A stretch of 64,000 nucleotides of DNA from Actinomycetales bacterium (GCA_016125355.1 WGLX01000012.1:185370-249369), one strand, 5' to 3'. Positions 7,819 to 17,032 are shown, numbered from the stretch's first letter. Program-made: numbers and translations. The notes: generated by a model not told the origin, from the letters alone.

Positions 7819-8757
7819 ATGACGGATGCACGGGTCAAGGACTGGCGGATCGAGCAGCTGGGCGACCTGACCGGACGGCGGTACCTCATCACCGGGGCGA
7901 ACTCCGGCGTCGGCTTCGCCGCGGCACAGCACCTGCGCCGCGCGAACGCGGACGTGCTGCTGGCCTGCCGCTCGACCACGAAGGGGGAGCAGGCGATCGC
8001 GGCCCTGCGGCAGGTGCCGGGGGACGGTGACCTCCATCTGATCGAACTGGACCTCGCCAGCACGGACTCGATCCGGAGGGCGGGCGACTCCGTGCACGCG
8101 GCCACCGACGGGCTCGACGGGGTCGTCAACAACGCAGGAATCATGACACCCCCGCAGCAGCAGACCGCGGATGGTTTCGAGCTGCAGTTCGGCACCAACC
8201 ACCTCGGGCACTTCCTCCTCAACCACCTGGTGTTCGACCTCGTGAGCGCCCGGAACGGGCGCGTGGTTCCCGTCAGCTCGATCGCTCATCGGCAGTCGCC
8301 GGGGATCAACTTCGACGACCCGATGTTCAGCCGGAACTACTCGGCCTCCAAGGCCTACGCGCAGAGCAAGTTGGCCAACCTGCTGTACGGCCTGGAACTC
8401 GACCGACGCCTGAGGGCGGCGGGTTCCGAGGTCTCTGTGGTGTGCTGCCATCCGGGATACACCGCGACCAACCTGCAGACGACCGGTCCGACCGGCATCA
8501 TGCGGGTGGTCTTCCAGGTCGCCAACGTGCTGGCCATGCGCCCCGAGCAGGGCTCACTCTCCGAGGTGCTCGCCGTCGCGGGAGACGAGGCCCGTCCGGG
8601 TGCGTACTACGGGCCCACGGGCTTCGGCGAGATCCGCGGACCGGTGGGGGAGTGCACGCCCACCGATCCCGCCCGGGATGAGGCCGCCGCCGCCCGTCTG
8701 TGGGCCCTCAGCGAGGAACTGCTCGGCATCACGTGGACCGTCACCGAGCCGGCGTAG
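7819..8757 (+). CDS. SDR-family oxidoreductase (retinol-dehydrogenase-like)
   Basis: 312 residues, a classical short-chain dehydrogenase. The cofactor motif TGANSGVG is near the N-terminus, NNAG in the middle, Ser in PVSSIAH, and the catalytic pair is in YAQSK. It reduces or oxidises an unknown carbonyl/alcohol with NAD(P)(H). ATG 7819 is chosen because AAGGAG lies six bases upstream; an in-frame GTG at 7804 is rejected. It follows a TetR regulator in the same operon. A similar SDR is encoded convergently just downstream. Confidence 0.92.
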   Translation: MTDARVKDWRIEQLGDLTGRRYLITGANSGVGFAAAQHLRRANADVLLACRSTTKGEQAIAALRQVPGDGDLHLIELDLASTDSIRRAGDSVHAATDGLDGVVNNAGIMTPPQQQTADGFELQFGTNHLGHFLLNHLVFDLVSARNGRVVPVSSIAHRQSPGINFDDPMFSRNYSASKAYAQSKLANLLYGLELDRRLRAAGSEVSVVCCHPGYTATNLQTTGPTGIMRVVFQVANVLAMRPEQGSLSEVLAVAGDEARPGAYYGPTGFGEIRGPVGECTPTDPARDEAAAARLWALSEELLGITWTVTEPA

Positions 8758-8765
8758 GGGTTCCG

Positions 8766-9728
8766 CTAGGCGGCCACGGTGTCGACCGATAGCGCCCACA
8801 GCCGCTCAGCGCTGGCGGGATCCAGGGCGTAGGACCGCACGCCGACGCGCGGGTTCTCCGGCGACCACGGGACGGCCTCCGCGCAGTCCTCGAGGTAGAG
8901 GCCGCCGATTCCCTCCAGCTCGTCACCGACAGCGGCCCACACGCTGGTGCTCGCACCCTGCTCGGTGTTCTTGAATCCGGCCACCGCCTGGTCGTTCTCG
9001 TCGAGCCAGCCCATGGCTCGCTGCTCCTCGATGGGCAGGTGGCGCTGGAGGGGGGTGAGGATGCCGCCCGGCATCACCGCGTTCGCGAGGACCCCTCGCT
9101 CCCGGTGCTGCTGGGTGAACCCGACAGCGAAGAGTGCGTTGGCGGTCTTGGACTGGCCGTAGGCCGTCCACTTGTCGTAGTCCCCGCCCTGGAAGTGGAT
9201 GTCCTCCCATCGGATGTCCGAACGCACGTGCCCGATGGACGACAGGGCCACCACCCGCGAGGGACGCCCGCTTGACTGCGCGCCCGCCTCCAACGCGGGG
9301 GCCAGCAGCCTCGACAGCAGGAAGTGCCCGAAGTGGTTGGTCCCGATCTGCATCTCCAGCCCGTCCTTGGTCTGTGACTGAGGGCAGGCCATGACGCCGG
9401 CGTTGTTGATGAGGACGTGGACAGGCTGACCGGCTCTGCGCGCTGCGAAGCCCCGGACGGAGGCGAGGTCCGACAGGTCCAGCATCTCGAAGGACGTACG
9501 CCCCGGTGCTGTTCGATCCACATCTGCGATGACGCTGCGCGCCTGCTCCCGGCTCCTTCCTGCGATCACCACGTCGGCGCCGGCCTCCGCCAGGGCTCGC
9601 ACCGTCTCGACGCCGATCCCCGAGGCGCCCCCGGTCACGACGGCCGTCACGCCCGTGAGGTCGTGCCCCGCAGTCACCTCGCGAGCACTGGAGTCCCGAC
9701 CGAACGACGAGGTGATGCGCGCAGCCAC
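8766..9728 (-). CDS. SDR-family oxidoreductase
   Basis: 320 residues with TGGASGIG (cofactor binding), NNAG, Ser in ALSSIGH and the catalytic YGQSK. It shares overall layout and several motifs (EMQIGTNHFGHFLLS) with the SDR encoded at 7819-8757, so the two are probably old paralogues. GTG start with GGGAGG upstream. The gene converges with the other SDR across an 8-bp gap. The substrate is unknown. Confidence 0.92.
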   Translation of the reverse strand: MAARITSSFGRDSSAREVTAGHDLTGVTAVVTGGASGIGVETVRALAEAGADVVIAGRSREQARSVIADVDRTAPGRTSFEMLDLSDLASVRGFAARRAGQPVHVLINNAGVMACPQSQTKDGLEMQIGTNHFGHFLLSRLLAPALEAGAQSSGRPSRVVALSSIGHVRSDIRWEDIHFQGGDYDKWTAYGQSKTANALFAVGFTQQHRERGVLANAVMPGGILTPLQRHLPIEEQRAMGWLDENDQAVAGFKNTEQGASTSVWAAVGDELEGIGGLYLEDCAEAVPWSPENPRVGVRSYALDPASAERLWALSVDTVAA

Positions 9729-9895
9729 AATGGCCTCCCGGAAGTGGTTGAGGAGCGCAACGCGGTTCCCGTACCGGCACGCCAGGACAGTTCACTGTAG
9801 CCACGCGGGCGCTCGACCGGAGCGCACTCGGGAAAAGGGCGGCGACCCGAGGTCGCGGGCTACGCTGCCTCAGCTGGGTGCCGGGAGGAGGCGAG

Positions 9896-11014
9896 GTGGG
9901 CGTGGACGACTCAGGCGGCGCGGATGCACGCGGCGAGGATCCACGTCACGACGAGCGCGACGACGCGGCGCTGCGCTCGGCGACGTCGCTGGCCGACCTC
10001 GGCTGGACGGGCTACGACTCGCCGCCGATCCCCGAGGGCGTGCGGGCGGCCCGGATCACCCAGCAGGGGCGAGGGGTCTGGCACGGCCATGATGGTCGGA
10101 GCGAGCTCGTGCTGCGGGCGAGGTCCCGCTCGCTGTCACCGTCGCCGGTCACGGGCGACTGGGTGCTCGTCAGTGGTGAGAACGATGCGGATGCCCTGAT
10201 TGAAGGCGTGCTGCCGCGGCGCAGCGAGCTCGCCCGTGCGGAGGCGGGCGGCCGCTCGGTCGCCCAGGTGATCGCCGCCAACGTGGACGTGGTCGCCATC
10301 TGCGCGCCGGTGGACGCCGTCAATCCTCGCCGGGTCGAGCGCGAACTGACGGCGGTCTGGTCGAGCGGTGCGACCCCTGTCGTCGTCCTGACCAAGGCCG
10401 ACCTCGCGGTCGACGGGCCGCCCGCGGAACTCGACGCGGTCTGCCTGGGCGTCGAGGTCGTGAGCGTGTCCTCCGCCACGGGGGAGGGGTTGCATCGGCT
10501 GCGGGAGGTCCTCGGCGCCGGCGTCACCGTGGTCCTGATCGGGCCGTCCGGCGTGGGCAAGAGCACGCTGGTGAACGCCCTCGTGGGGACGGAGGTGCTG
10601 GCCACGCAGGAGGTGCGCGCTGACGGGAAGGGCCGGCACACCACGACGTCGCGGCATCTCGTCCCGCTGCCCGGGATCGGCCTGCTCCTGGACACCCCCG
10701 GAATGCGCGAGTTCGCGCCGTGGGCGGATGAGGACGCCCTCAGCGAGACCTTCGCCGACATCGATGCGCTCGCCCGCGAGTGCCGATTCAGCGACTGCGC
10801 CCACGAGCACGAGCCGGGCTGCGCGGTCCTCGCTGCTGCCGAGGCCGACGAGCACGTCGCCGCCCGGCTCGCCAGCTGGCGCGCCCTCCAGCGAGAACTC
10901 GCCTGGCTGGCCCGGCGCGGCGACGCCCGCCTCATGGCAGAGCAGCGGCGCCGGTGGATCGCGATGATGAAGGAGGGCCAGTCGAGGATCCGCCGGGACC
11001 CTCGGCGCGGCTGA
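9896..11014 (+). CDS. rsgA: Ribosome small-subunit-dependent GTPase A
   Basis: About 372 residues. It is a circularly permuted GTPase that assists late maturation of the 30S subunit. The N-terminal OB-fold region is followed by permuted motifs: TKAD (G4) near residue 165, then GPSGVGKST (G1), and DTPGMRE (G3). A C-terminal zinc-binding knuckle CRFSDCAHEHEPGC completes the family signature. GTG at 9896 or 9902 fits the GGAGGAG at 9884-9890; the GTG at 9878 would place that site inside the gene. It is divergent from the SDR; the 167-bp gap shows no other feature. Confidence 0.95.
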   Translation: MGVDDSGGADARGEDPRHDERDDAALRSATSLADLGWTGYDSPPIPEGVRAARITQQGRGVWHGHDGRSELVLRARSRSLSPSPVTGDWVLVSGENDADALIEGVLPRRSELARAEAGGRSVAQVIAANVDVVAICAPVDAVNPRRVERELTAVWSSGATPVVVLTKADLAVDGPPAELDAVCLGVEVVSVSSATGEGLHRLREVLGAGVTVVLIGPSGVGKSTLVNALVGTEVLATQEVRADGKGRHTTTSRHLVPLPGIGLLLDTPGMREFAPWADEDALSETFADIDALARECRFSDCAHEHEPGCAVLAAAEADEHVAARLASWRALQRELAWLARRGDARLMAEQRRRWIAMMKEGQSRIRRDPRRG

Positions 11015-11027
11015 GCGCCGGCACCCG

Positions 11028-11684
11028 TCAGTCGGTGAACGGGGTGGCCCAGTGATTCACGCAGGCGACCTCCTCAATGGGGAGCCGGGGGGCGGGTCGG
11101 AAGGTCTCTCCCGAGTAACGGGCCACGGGGATGAGGGCTACCTGCGTGGTGTCGTCGGGGATGCCCAGCAGGCTCGCGACCTCGCGCTCGTAGTGCAGGT
11201 GGAGGGTCGTGAACGCGGAGCCGTATCCGCGCGTGCGCAGCGCCAGCTGGAGGCTCCAGACTGCGGGGAGGATGCCGCCGTAGAGATTGGCCGCCTTCCG
11301 GATGGGCATATCGGGAGTGAGACGCTCGAGCGCACAGGGGATCACCAGCACGGGGACGCGCGCGAGGTTGTCGGCGAGGACATCGGTCGATGCGATCAGG
11401 CGCTGGCCCGGCTCGTCGTCCGGGGCGGTCTGCGCCCGGAGAGCCGCCGACCGATCCTCGTAGGCGCGCGCGTAGTAGGTCGCGATCCGTTCCCGGAGGC
11501 CGGGGTCCGTGACCACAACCCAGCGCCACGCCTGGCTGTTGTTGACGTTGGGCGCCTGGGTGGCCAGGCGCAGGCAGTCCCTGATCTCGGCCAGCTCGAC
11601 GGGTGCGTCGAGGTCGAGCCTCCTGCGCACGGTGCGTGTCGTGGCCAGCAGCCGATCGGTCGACGTCAGGTCGAAGCCATCCAC
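11028..11684 (-). CDS. Nitroreductase-family protein
   Basis: 218 residues. The FMN-binding N-terminus contains RTVRRRLD and the family segment ATQAPNVNNSQAWRWVVV. The C-terminal part has LALRTRGYGSAFTTLHLHY. These are flavoproteins that reduce nitro, quinone or enone groups with NAD(P)H; the physiological substrate is not evident. GTG start with a weak ribosome-binding site. It converges with rsgA, 13 bp apart, and is divergent from the malic enzyme. Confidence 0.9.
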   Translation of the reverse strand: MDGFDLTSTDRLLATTRTVRRRLDLDAPVELAEIRDCLRLATQAPNVNNSQAWRWVVVTDPGLRERIATYYARAYEDRSAALRAQTAPDDEPGQRLIASTDVLADNLARVPVLVIPCALERLTPDMPIRKAANLYGGILPAVWSLQLALRTRGYGSAFTTLHLHYEREVASLLGIPDDTTQVALIPVARYSGETFRPAPRLPIEEVACVNHWATPFTD

Positions 11685-11893
11685 GAAGTCACCCCAGGAG
11701 TCGGTCGGCAGGTGTCCGCCAGCGTCCCATCCCGCTGCCCGCCCTGGGGCAGAACCAGCCCGATGGGGTGGCGCAGCGGCGAACTCGTGGCATCATGGTC
11801 GAGTCACGGGCGATCCCCGTCGAGCCGCCGTCCCGGGCCCACCGGCCTGATGGACGCGCTCCGTCCCCCGTCCCCGTGCTCCGAGGTTCTCCC

Positions 11894-13117
11894 ATGAATG
11901 TTGACCATCTGTCCTCACCTGTCGGCTATGAGCCCCTCCCCATCGACACTCCCTACGGCGATGACCCCGCCTTCCCGCTGCACCATCGCGGCAAGATCGA
12001 GATGCGCCCCACGGTCCGCGTGCGGGACAACGCCGGATTGGCGCTCGCCTATACACCCGGTGTCGGCCGGGTCTCGCAGGCGATCGCGGACGACCCCTCG
12101 CTCGGGTGGTCGCTGACCTGGCGATCGAACGCCATCCTCATCGTCACCGACGGCAGCGCGGTGCTGGGCCTCGGCGACATCGGCCCGGTGGCCGCCCTTC
12201 CGGTGATGGAGGGCAAGTCCTTGCTGTTCAAGGAGTTCGGGGGCATCGACTGCGTGCCGATCTGCCTGGACACGAAGGACGTCGACGCCATCGTCGAGGC
12301 GGTGGCCCTGATCGCCCCCGCGTACGGAGGCATCAACCTCGAGGACATCTCCGCCCCGCGGTGCTTCGAGATCGAGCGCCGCCTGCAAGAACGGCTCGAC
12401 ATCCCGGTCTTTCACGACGATCAGCACGGCACGGCCGTGGTCGTGACCGCCGCACTGCGCAACGCGGCGAGGCTGACCGGACGCACGATCCCGAGCATGA
12501 GGGTGGTCATCTCGGGCGCCGGCGCGGCCGGTGTGGCCATCGCGGACATGCTGCTGGCCGCCGGAGTCGGTGACCTCGTGGTCTGCGACCGGGGCGGTGC
12601 CCTGCACCCCGATCGCGACGGACTGAACGCGATCAAGCGCGAGCTCGCCGACCGCACGAACGCCGCTCGCGAGACCGGCGACATCGCCTCAGCCCTTCGA
12701 GGCGCTGACGTCCTGATCGGTGTCTCGGGTGGCTCGATCGACCCGGCGGCCGTGGGGAGCATGGCACCGGATCCGATCGTCTTCGCCCTAGCCAACCCGA
12801 TCCCGGAGATCCACCCCGACGACGCGCATGCCGCGGGTGCCGCCGTCGTGGCCACGGGGCGCAGTGACTTCCCGAATCAGATCAACAATGTCCTGGCCTT
12901 CCCTGGGATCTTCCGCGGGGCCCTGGACGCTGGCGCCACGCGGATCACCGAGGGAATGAAGCTGGCGGCCGCCGCCGCCATAGCCGGCCTGGTCGGCACC
13001 GACCTCGCCGCAGACCGGATCGTTCCCGATCCGTTCGATCCCCGCCTCGCTGCCACCGTGTCCGACGTCGTGGCGCGGGCAGCCGTCGAGGAGGGAGTGG
13101 TCAGGGGGCGACCCTGA
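11894..13117 (+). CDS. Malic enzyme (NAD(P)-dependent malate dehydrogenase, decarboxylating)
   Basis: 407 residues. It converts malate to pyruvate and CO2 with NAD(P) reduction in central carbon metabolism. The N-terminal malic domain includes AYTPGVGRV and VTDGSAVLGLGDIGP. The metal/substrate part follows as EDISAPRCFEIE and FHDDQHGTAVV. The Rossmann domain contains ISGAGAAGVAIADML, and the C-terminus has DFPNQINNVLAFPGIFRGALD. This is the short bacterial form. A longer in-frame reading to 11603 exists, but ATG 11894 begins at the usual position. Its last 17 bp overlap a convergent cupin gene. Confidence 0.95.
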   Translation: MNVDHLSSPVGYEPLPIDTPYGDDPAFPLHHRGKIEMRPTVRVRDNAGLALAYTPGVGRVSQAIADDPSLGWSLTWRSNAILIVTDGSAVLGLGDIGPVAALPVMEGKSLLFKEFGGIDCVPICLDTKDVDAIVEAVALIAPAYGGINLEDISAPRCFEIERRLQERLDIPVFHDDQHGTAVVVTAALRNAARLTGRTIPSMRVVISGAGAAGVAIADMLLAAGVGDLVVCDRGGALHPDRDGLNAIKRELADRTNAARETGDIASALRGADVLIGVSGGSIDPAAVGSMAPDPIVFALANPIPEIHPDDAHAAGAAVVATGRSDFPNQINNVLAFPGIFRGALDAGATRITEGMKLAAAAAIAGLVGTDLAADRIVPDPFDPRLAATVSDVVARAAVEEGVVRGRP

Positions 13118-13448
13118 CCACGTCCACCGAGATCTCCACCGCCGCGATGCTGCCCCGGTTCTCCAGCCAGTGCAGGGTGCTGCGGTCCTCCGGCCAGCCC
13201 GGACCGGGGCCGTAGTCGGTCTCGACTCCGTCCCGGTGGTCGGTGATGGTCCCCTCGAGGACGTAGACGGTCCCGGGTCGATCCCGGTGGTCGTGGAGGG
13301 GTCCGAAGACCCCGCCGGGCTCGATCGTCACCTTGCGCATGCGGAGCTGCCAGCCGTCCATGCCGTCGATCTCGCTGCCGAGGTCCACCGTGGCGAGCAG
13401 CTCGACCGTGACCCCGCTGGGGTCACGGGTTCCGGGATCGGTGCTCAT
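13101..13448 (-). CDS. Cupin-domain protein
   Basis: 115 residues forming a single small beta-barrel. Motif 1 is GPLHDHRDRPGTVYVLEG, with the metal-ligand-type HDH and Glu. Motif 2 is weaker and ends in STLHWLENRGSIAAVEIS. Function is unknown; small cupins of this type bind a metal and act as enzymes or sugar/ligand sensors. The 3' end overlaps the malic enzyme end by 17 bp on the opposite strand. Confidence 0.8.
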   Translation of the reverse strand: MSTDPGTRDPSGVTVELLATVDLGSEIDGMDGWQLRMRKVTIEPGGVFGPLHDHRDRPGTVYVLEGTITDHRDGVETDYGPGPGWPEDRSTLHWLENRGSIAAVEISVDVVRVAP

Positions 13449-13533
13449 CGCCCCTCCTCTCGGGCCCGGAAGGGCTCGGGAGGATGCTCCGCCCCTTCGG
13501 AGACGCCGTCAATGGGGGAATGGGCGTCCGGCG

Positions 13534-13875
13534 TCAGCGCCGCAGGATCTTCTCCATCGGCCGCCCCTTGGCCAGTTCGTCGACGAGCTTGTCGAGGTAG
13601 CGGATCTTCTGCATGAGGGGATCCTCGATGTCCTGCACGCGCACCCCGCACACCGATCCGGTGATCAGCGCGGCGTTCGGGTTCAGGTGAGCCTGGGCGA
13701 AGAACTCCTCGAAGGTGGTCTCGTCATCGAGGCGGGTGCGCAGCTGCTTCTCGCTGTACCCGGTCAGCCACCGGATGACCTCGTCGAGCTCGGCGACGGT
13801 GCGTCCCTTCTTCTCCACCTTCGCCACATAGTGGGGATAGACGGAGGCGACGCTCATGCTGAAGACCCGGCTCAT
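13534..13875 (-). CDS. DUF2200-family protein
   Basis: 113 residues that match the DUF2200 family throughout. The N-terminus is [20 protein letters not shown], the middle is [13 protein letters not shown] and [14 protein letters not shown], and the end is [20 protein letters not shown]. The family is small, soluble and widespread, without known function. Upstream to the cupin is an 85-bp gap without visible features. The gene stands alone on the minus strand. Confidence 0.88.
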   Translation of the reverse strand: MSRVFSMSVASVYPHYVAKVEKKGRTVAELDEVIRWLTGYSEKQLRTRLDDETTFEEFFAQAHLNPNAALITGSVCGVRVQDIEDPLMQKIRYLDKLVDELAKGRPMEKILRR

Positions 13876-13918
13876 GGGGGCAGGCTAGCCCGCGGGCCGC
13901 TGCCCGGAGGCCGTTCGG

Positions 13919-14446
13919 CTAGCGCAGGGTCACCGAGAAGGTTCCGGTACCCGCGTCCGTCGTGGCCGTGGCGGGCACGAGCCAGGAGACGGTGAACGTC
14001 GCGGCGCGGTGCTCCTTGCTCCACTCCGGGTCCACGCGGAACGTCTGCCCGTTGAAGGAGGTCTTGTCGCGGTCGCAGCCGTCACTGACGCTGTTCGAGC
14101 AGCGGATGATCGAGTAGGTGACGCCCGGGATCGACGGGAGCGTGAAGCTGCCGCCGTTGCCGAGATTCTGCGAGTAGGAGCTGCTCGGCGTCTGGCCGGC
14201 GTACGGAGTCGGGGCGGCCGGGCTGTCCGACGGGCTCGGCGTGTCGGTGGGTGCCTGACCGGAGTTGGTGCCCTGGTCCGCAGCCTGGCCGCTCAGCGCG
14301 TTGCCGGCGCCGGTGAAGGCCTGGGCGATGTTCCCGCCGAGCAGGGTGACGGCCACGATGAGGGCCATCGCCACGCCGGCGATGATGAGGGCGTACTCGA
14401 TGGCGGTCGCACCCCGGTCGTCCTTGGCGTTCACGTCGATTCGCAT
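13919..14446 (-). CDS. Flp-like type IV pilin with a long C-terminal extension
   Basis: 175 residues. The N-terminus DRGATAIEYALIIAG followed by one hydrophobic helix is the Flp/Fap pilin signature, with the processing Gly and Glu+5. A Pro/Ser/Thr-rich linker (about residues 60-95) leads to an extra ~80-residue domain with two Cys (IIRCSNSVSDGCDRD). Usual Flp pilins have 50-70 residues. No tad/cpa assembly genes are nearby, so it is an orphan. ATG 14446 is chosen over an upstream in-frame start at 14524 because it places the pilin motif at the N-terminus. It is probably a membrane-anchored or pilus-incorporated surface protein. Confidence 0.8.
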   Translation of the reverse strand: MRIDVNAKDDRGATAIEYALIIAGVAMALIVAVTLLGGNIAQAFTGAGNALSGQAADQGTNSGQAPTDTPSPSDSPAAPTPYAGQTPSSSYSQNLGNGGSFTLPSIPGVTYSIIRCSNSVSDGCDRDKTSFNGQTFRVDPEWSKEHRAATFTVSWLVPATATTDAGTGTFSVTLR

Positions 14447-14525
14447 GGGACAACCGTGACGGAGACGCCTCTCGAACGGCTCACGGAGGGTGCACGAGGG
14501 GTGCACAGGATGAGATGAATCCATG

Positions 14526-14554
14526 TTGACTTGAACAAATGTTCATGTTATAAT
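14526..14554 (+). promoter_or_regulatory. Promoter with ArsR-type operator inside the spacer
   Basis: A -35 TTGACT (14526-14531) and a -10 TATAAT (14549-14554) are separated by exactly 17 bp. The palindrome TGAACAAATGTTCA (14532-14545) fills most of that spacer. The A+T-rich island stands out from its GC-rich surroundings. It lies 20 bp upstream of the ArsR gene, so repressor binding would directly exclude RNA polymerase. Control of the ArsR-SulP operon is inferred. Confidence 0.8.
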
Positions 14555-14574
14555 TTGTGGGTGGAGTCGATCGC

Positions 14575-14916
14575 ATGACCCGTCCCCTGTATGAAGCGAA
14601 GGCGGAGTTCTTCCGCACGCTGGGCCACCCGGCCAGGATCCGGGTGCTGGAACTGCTGTCCGAGCGTGATCACGCCGTCCACGAGCTCCTCGAGCAGATC
14701 GAGATCGAGCCCAGCAACCTCTCCCATCAGCTGGCCGCCCTCCGGCGCACGGGCCTGGTGACCCAGTCGCGACGCGATGGCCAGGTCATCTACTCCGTGG
14801 CGGTGCCCGAGGTCCGTGACCTGCTGATGGCCGCCCGGGTGATCCTTCAGGCGGTCATCGACGACCAGGCGACGCTGAGCGCCGAGCTGGGCGCTCCCGC
14901 GACCTCAGAGTCGTGA
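14575..14916 (+). CDS. ArsR-family transcriptional regulator
   Basis: 113 residues, a winged-helix repressor. The core reads FFRTLGHPARIRVLELL, then the recognition helix region SNLSHQLAALRRTGLVTQSRR with the wing DGQVIYSV. No Cys-rich metal motif (such as CxC) is present, so it may not sense a heavy metal. ATG 14575 is preferred, with GGAG nine bases upstream; a GTG at 14557 is possible. The stop overlaps the SulP transporter start, giving a coupled regulator-transporter operon behind the operator at 14532-14545. Confidence 0.92.
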   Translation: MTRPLYEAKAEFFRTLGHPARIRVLELLSERDHAVHELLEQIEIEPSNLSHQLAALRRTGLVTQSRRDGQVIYSVAVPEVRDLLMAARVILQAVIDDQATLSAELGAPATSES

Positions 14917-16625
14917 CCGGTCCCGGAACCGCGCCGGCGGGCGCGACCCCCTCGTGGCCGCAGGCGGCCTGGGCCGGGGTCCGTGCGCTCCTGCCGACCG
15001 CGCACGACTACGTGGTCATGCGCCGGAACCCCAAGCGCGATGTGATCGCGGGGATCACCGTCGCCTTCGTCGCCCTCCCCTTGGCGCTCGCCTTCGGAGC
15101 GGCGTCCGGCCTCGGGGCAGGGGCCGGCCTTGTCACCGCCATCGTCGCGGGCATCGTGGCCGCCATCTTCGGCGGCAGCAACCTGCAGGTGTCGGGCCCG
15201 ACGGGCGCCATGACCGTCGTCCTCCTGCCGATCGTCGCGCAGTTCGGCATCTCCGGCGTCCTCGTGATCGGGCTGTTCGCGGGCATCATCCTGATCGGAC
15301 TCGCCCTGGCCGGCGCCGGACGCTTCATGCAGTACGTGCCGCTGCCGGTCGTCGAGGGCTTCACGCTCGGGATCGCGGTCATCATCGGTCTCCAGCAGGT
15401 CCCCGCAGCCCTCGGCCAGCCCGCCAGCGAGGGGAAGGTGGCGGTGTCCGCGTGGCACGCCCTGACCGGATTCATCGCCGCGCCGGACTGGCCGTCGATC
15501 GCCCTCGCCCTCTTCGTCGCCGCCGCGATCCTGCTGGCCGTGCGGTTCCGTCCGGGCCTGCCGGTGTCACTGCCCGCGCTGATCGTCGCGACGATCGCGT
15601 CCACGGCGCTCGGGCTCTCCGTCGCGACGATCGGCACGCTGCCGAGCACCCTGCCGCTGCCGTCCGTGCCGCCGATCCCGTGGACGCACCTGTCCGCCCT
15701 CGTGGTGCCGGCCTTCGCCGTCGCCGCCCTGGCGGCCCTCGAGAGCCTGCTGTCCGCAACAGTGGCCGATGGGATGAGCGTCGGTGAGCGACACGACTCC
15801 AACCGCGAGCTGTTCGGCCAGGGGATGGCCAACATCGCCGCCTCCCTGTTCGGTGGCGTGCCCGCCACCGCCGCCATCGCCCGCACTGCGGTCAACGTGC
15901 GAACCGGTGCCAGCTCCCGGCTCGCGGCCATCACGCAGTCCCTGGCCCTCCTCGTCGTGGTGCTCGCGGCTGCCCAGTGGGTGGCCTACATCCCGATGGC
16001 GGCGCTTGCGGGGGTGCTGTTCGCCACGGTCGTCCAGATGGTGGAGGTCTCGAACCTTCGCTCGCTGCTGCGCGCCACCCGTGGAGACGCCGTCGTCCTC
16101 GTGGCCACCGCACTCGCGACGATCGTCTTCGACCTCGTCGTCGCGGTCACGGTCGGACTGGTGCTCGCCGGGCTCTACGCCCTCAACCAGATGTCGAAGT
16201 CGGCCCGGGTCGCCGAGCTTCCCCTGGACACCACCGACCACTCGGAGGCCGAGCAGGCCCTGCTGGACCAGCATGTCGTCGCCTTCCGGCTGGACGGTCC
16301 GCTGTTCTTCGGCGCCGCGCACCGGTTCCTGCTGGAGGTCGCCGAGGTCAGCGACGTCCGCGTCGTCATCCTCCGGCTCTCCCGCATCAATGCGATCGAC
16401 GCGACCGGCGCCACCGTGCTCGGGGACACCGTCAAGACCCTTGAGGGGCGGGGTATCACTGTGCTGCTCTCGGGCATCAAGAGCGAGCACGAGGGCATCT
16501 TCGAGACCCTCGGCGTCTACGGGGAGCTGGCCCATGCGGGGCACGTGTTCGCAACGACCCCGGAGGCCATCGCGCACGCCAAGCGGCACCTGGAACGGGA
16601 TGGTGCGGGCACAATGGCGCCGTGA
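14913..16625 (+). CDS. SulP-family anion transporter with STAS domain
   Basis: 570 residues. About ten or more membrane helices come first, including the SulP signature region (LPLALAFGAASGLGAGAGL and GPTGAMTVVLLP). A cytoplasmic STAS domain follows at about residues 435-560, with RINAIDATGATVLGD. It probably carries sulfate, bicarbonate or a related anion. The substrate cannot be read from the sequence. GTG start overlaps the ArsR stop, and its own stop overlaps the AraC start, so three genes are coupled. Confidence 0.92.
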   Translation: MTGPGTAPAGATPSWPQAAWAGVRALLPTAHDYVVMRRNPKRDVIAGITVAFVALPLALAFGAASGLGAGAGLVTAIVAGIVAAIFGGSNLQVSGPTGAMTVVLLPIVAQFGISGVLVIGLFAGIILIGLALAGAGRFMQYVPLPVVEGFTLGIAVIIGLQQVPAALGQPASEGKVAVSAWHALTGFIAAPDWPSIALALFVAAAILLAVRFRPGLPVSLPALIVATIASTALGLSVATIGTLPSTLPLPSVPPIPWTHLSALVVPAFAVAALAALESLLSATVADGMSVGERHDSNRELFGQGMANIAASLFGGVPATAAIARTAVNVRTGASSRLAAITQSLALLVVVLAAAQWVAYIPMAALAGVLFATVVQMVEVSNLRSLLRATRGDAVVLVATALATIVFDLVVAVTVGLVLAGLYALNQMSKSARVAELPLDTTDHSEAEQALLDQHVVAFRLDGPLFFGAAHRFLLEVAEVSDVRVVILRLSRINAIDATGATVLGDTVKTLEGRGITVLLSGIKSEHEGIFETLGVYGELAHAGHVFATTPEAIAHAKRHLERDGAGTMAP

Positions 16626-17032
16626 GCGTCGACCTCGACGAGCTGCGTCGCCTCCGGCGCGCCCGCGACCGCATGGACCGTGAGTACGCACAGCCCCTCG
16701 ACGTTGCTGCGCTGGCGACCACGGCGTACATGTCGCCCGCCCACTTCAGCCGGCGATTCCGTGCCGTCTACGGGGAGACTCCCTACTCCTACCTGATGAC
16801 GCGGCGGATCGAGCGGGCGCAGGCGCTCCTGCGTCGTGGCGACATGACCGTGACGGACGTCTGCTTCGCTGTCGGCTGCTCGAGCCTCGGGTCGTTCTCG
16901 GCGTCGTTCACCGAGATCGTGGGGGAGACGCCCTCGTCCTACCGGTCCCGGGATCACGAGGACCTGCAGGGGATGGCTCCCTGCCACGCCATGGTGGTGA
17001 CTCGTCCTCGCCGGTCGCGAGCCACCGGCTGA
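16622..17032 (+). CDS. Short AraC-family regulator (DNA-binding domain only)
   Basis: 136 residues, essentially only the two AraC HTH motifs: LDVAALATTAYMSPAHFSRR and VTDVCFAVGCSSLGSFSASF, ending in GETPSSYR. No effector domain is present. It overlaps the SulP stop by four bases. The next gene, 53 bp downstream, encodes a VOC/glyoxalase-like protein. This minimal AraC plus VOC pairing is recurrent in actinobacteria and suggests that the AraC protein controls the VOC gene (inference). Confidence 0.88.
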   Translation: MSVDLDELRRLRRARDRMDREYAQPLDVAALATTAYMSPAHFSRRFRAVYGETPYSYLMTRRIERAQALLRRGDMTVTDVCFAVGCSSLGSFSASFTEIVGETPSSYRSRDHEDLQGMAPCHAMVVTRPRRSRATG

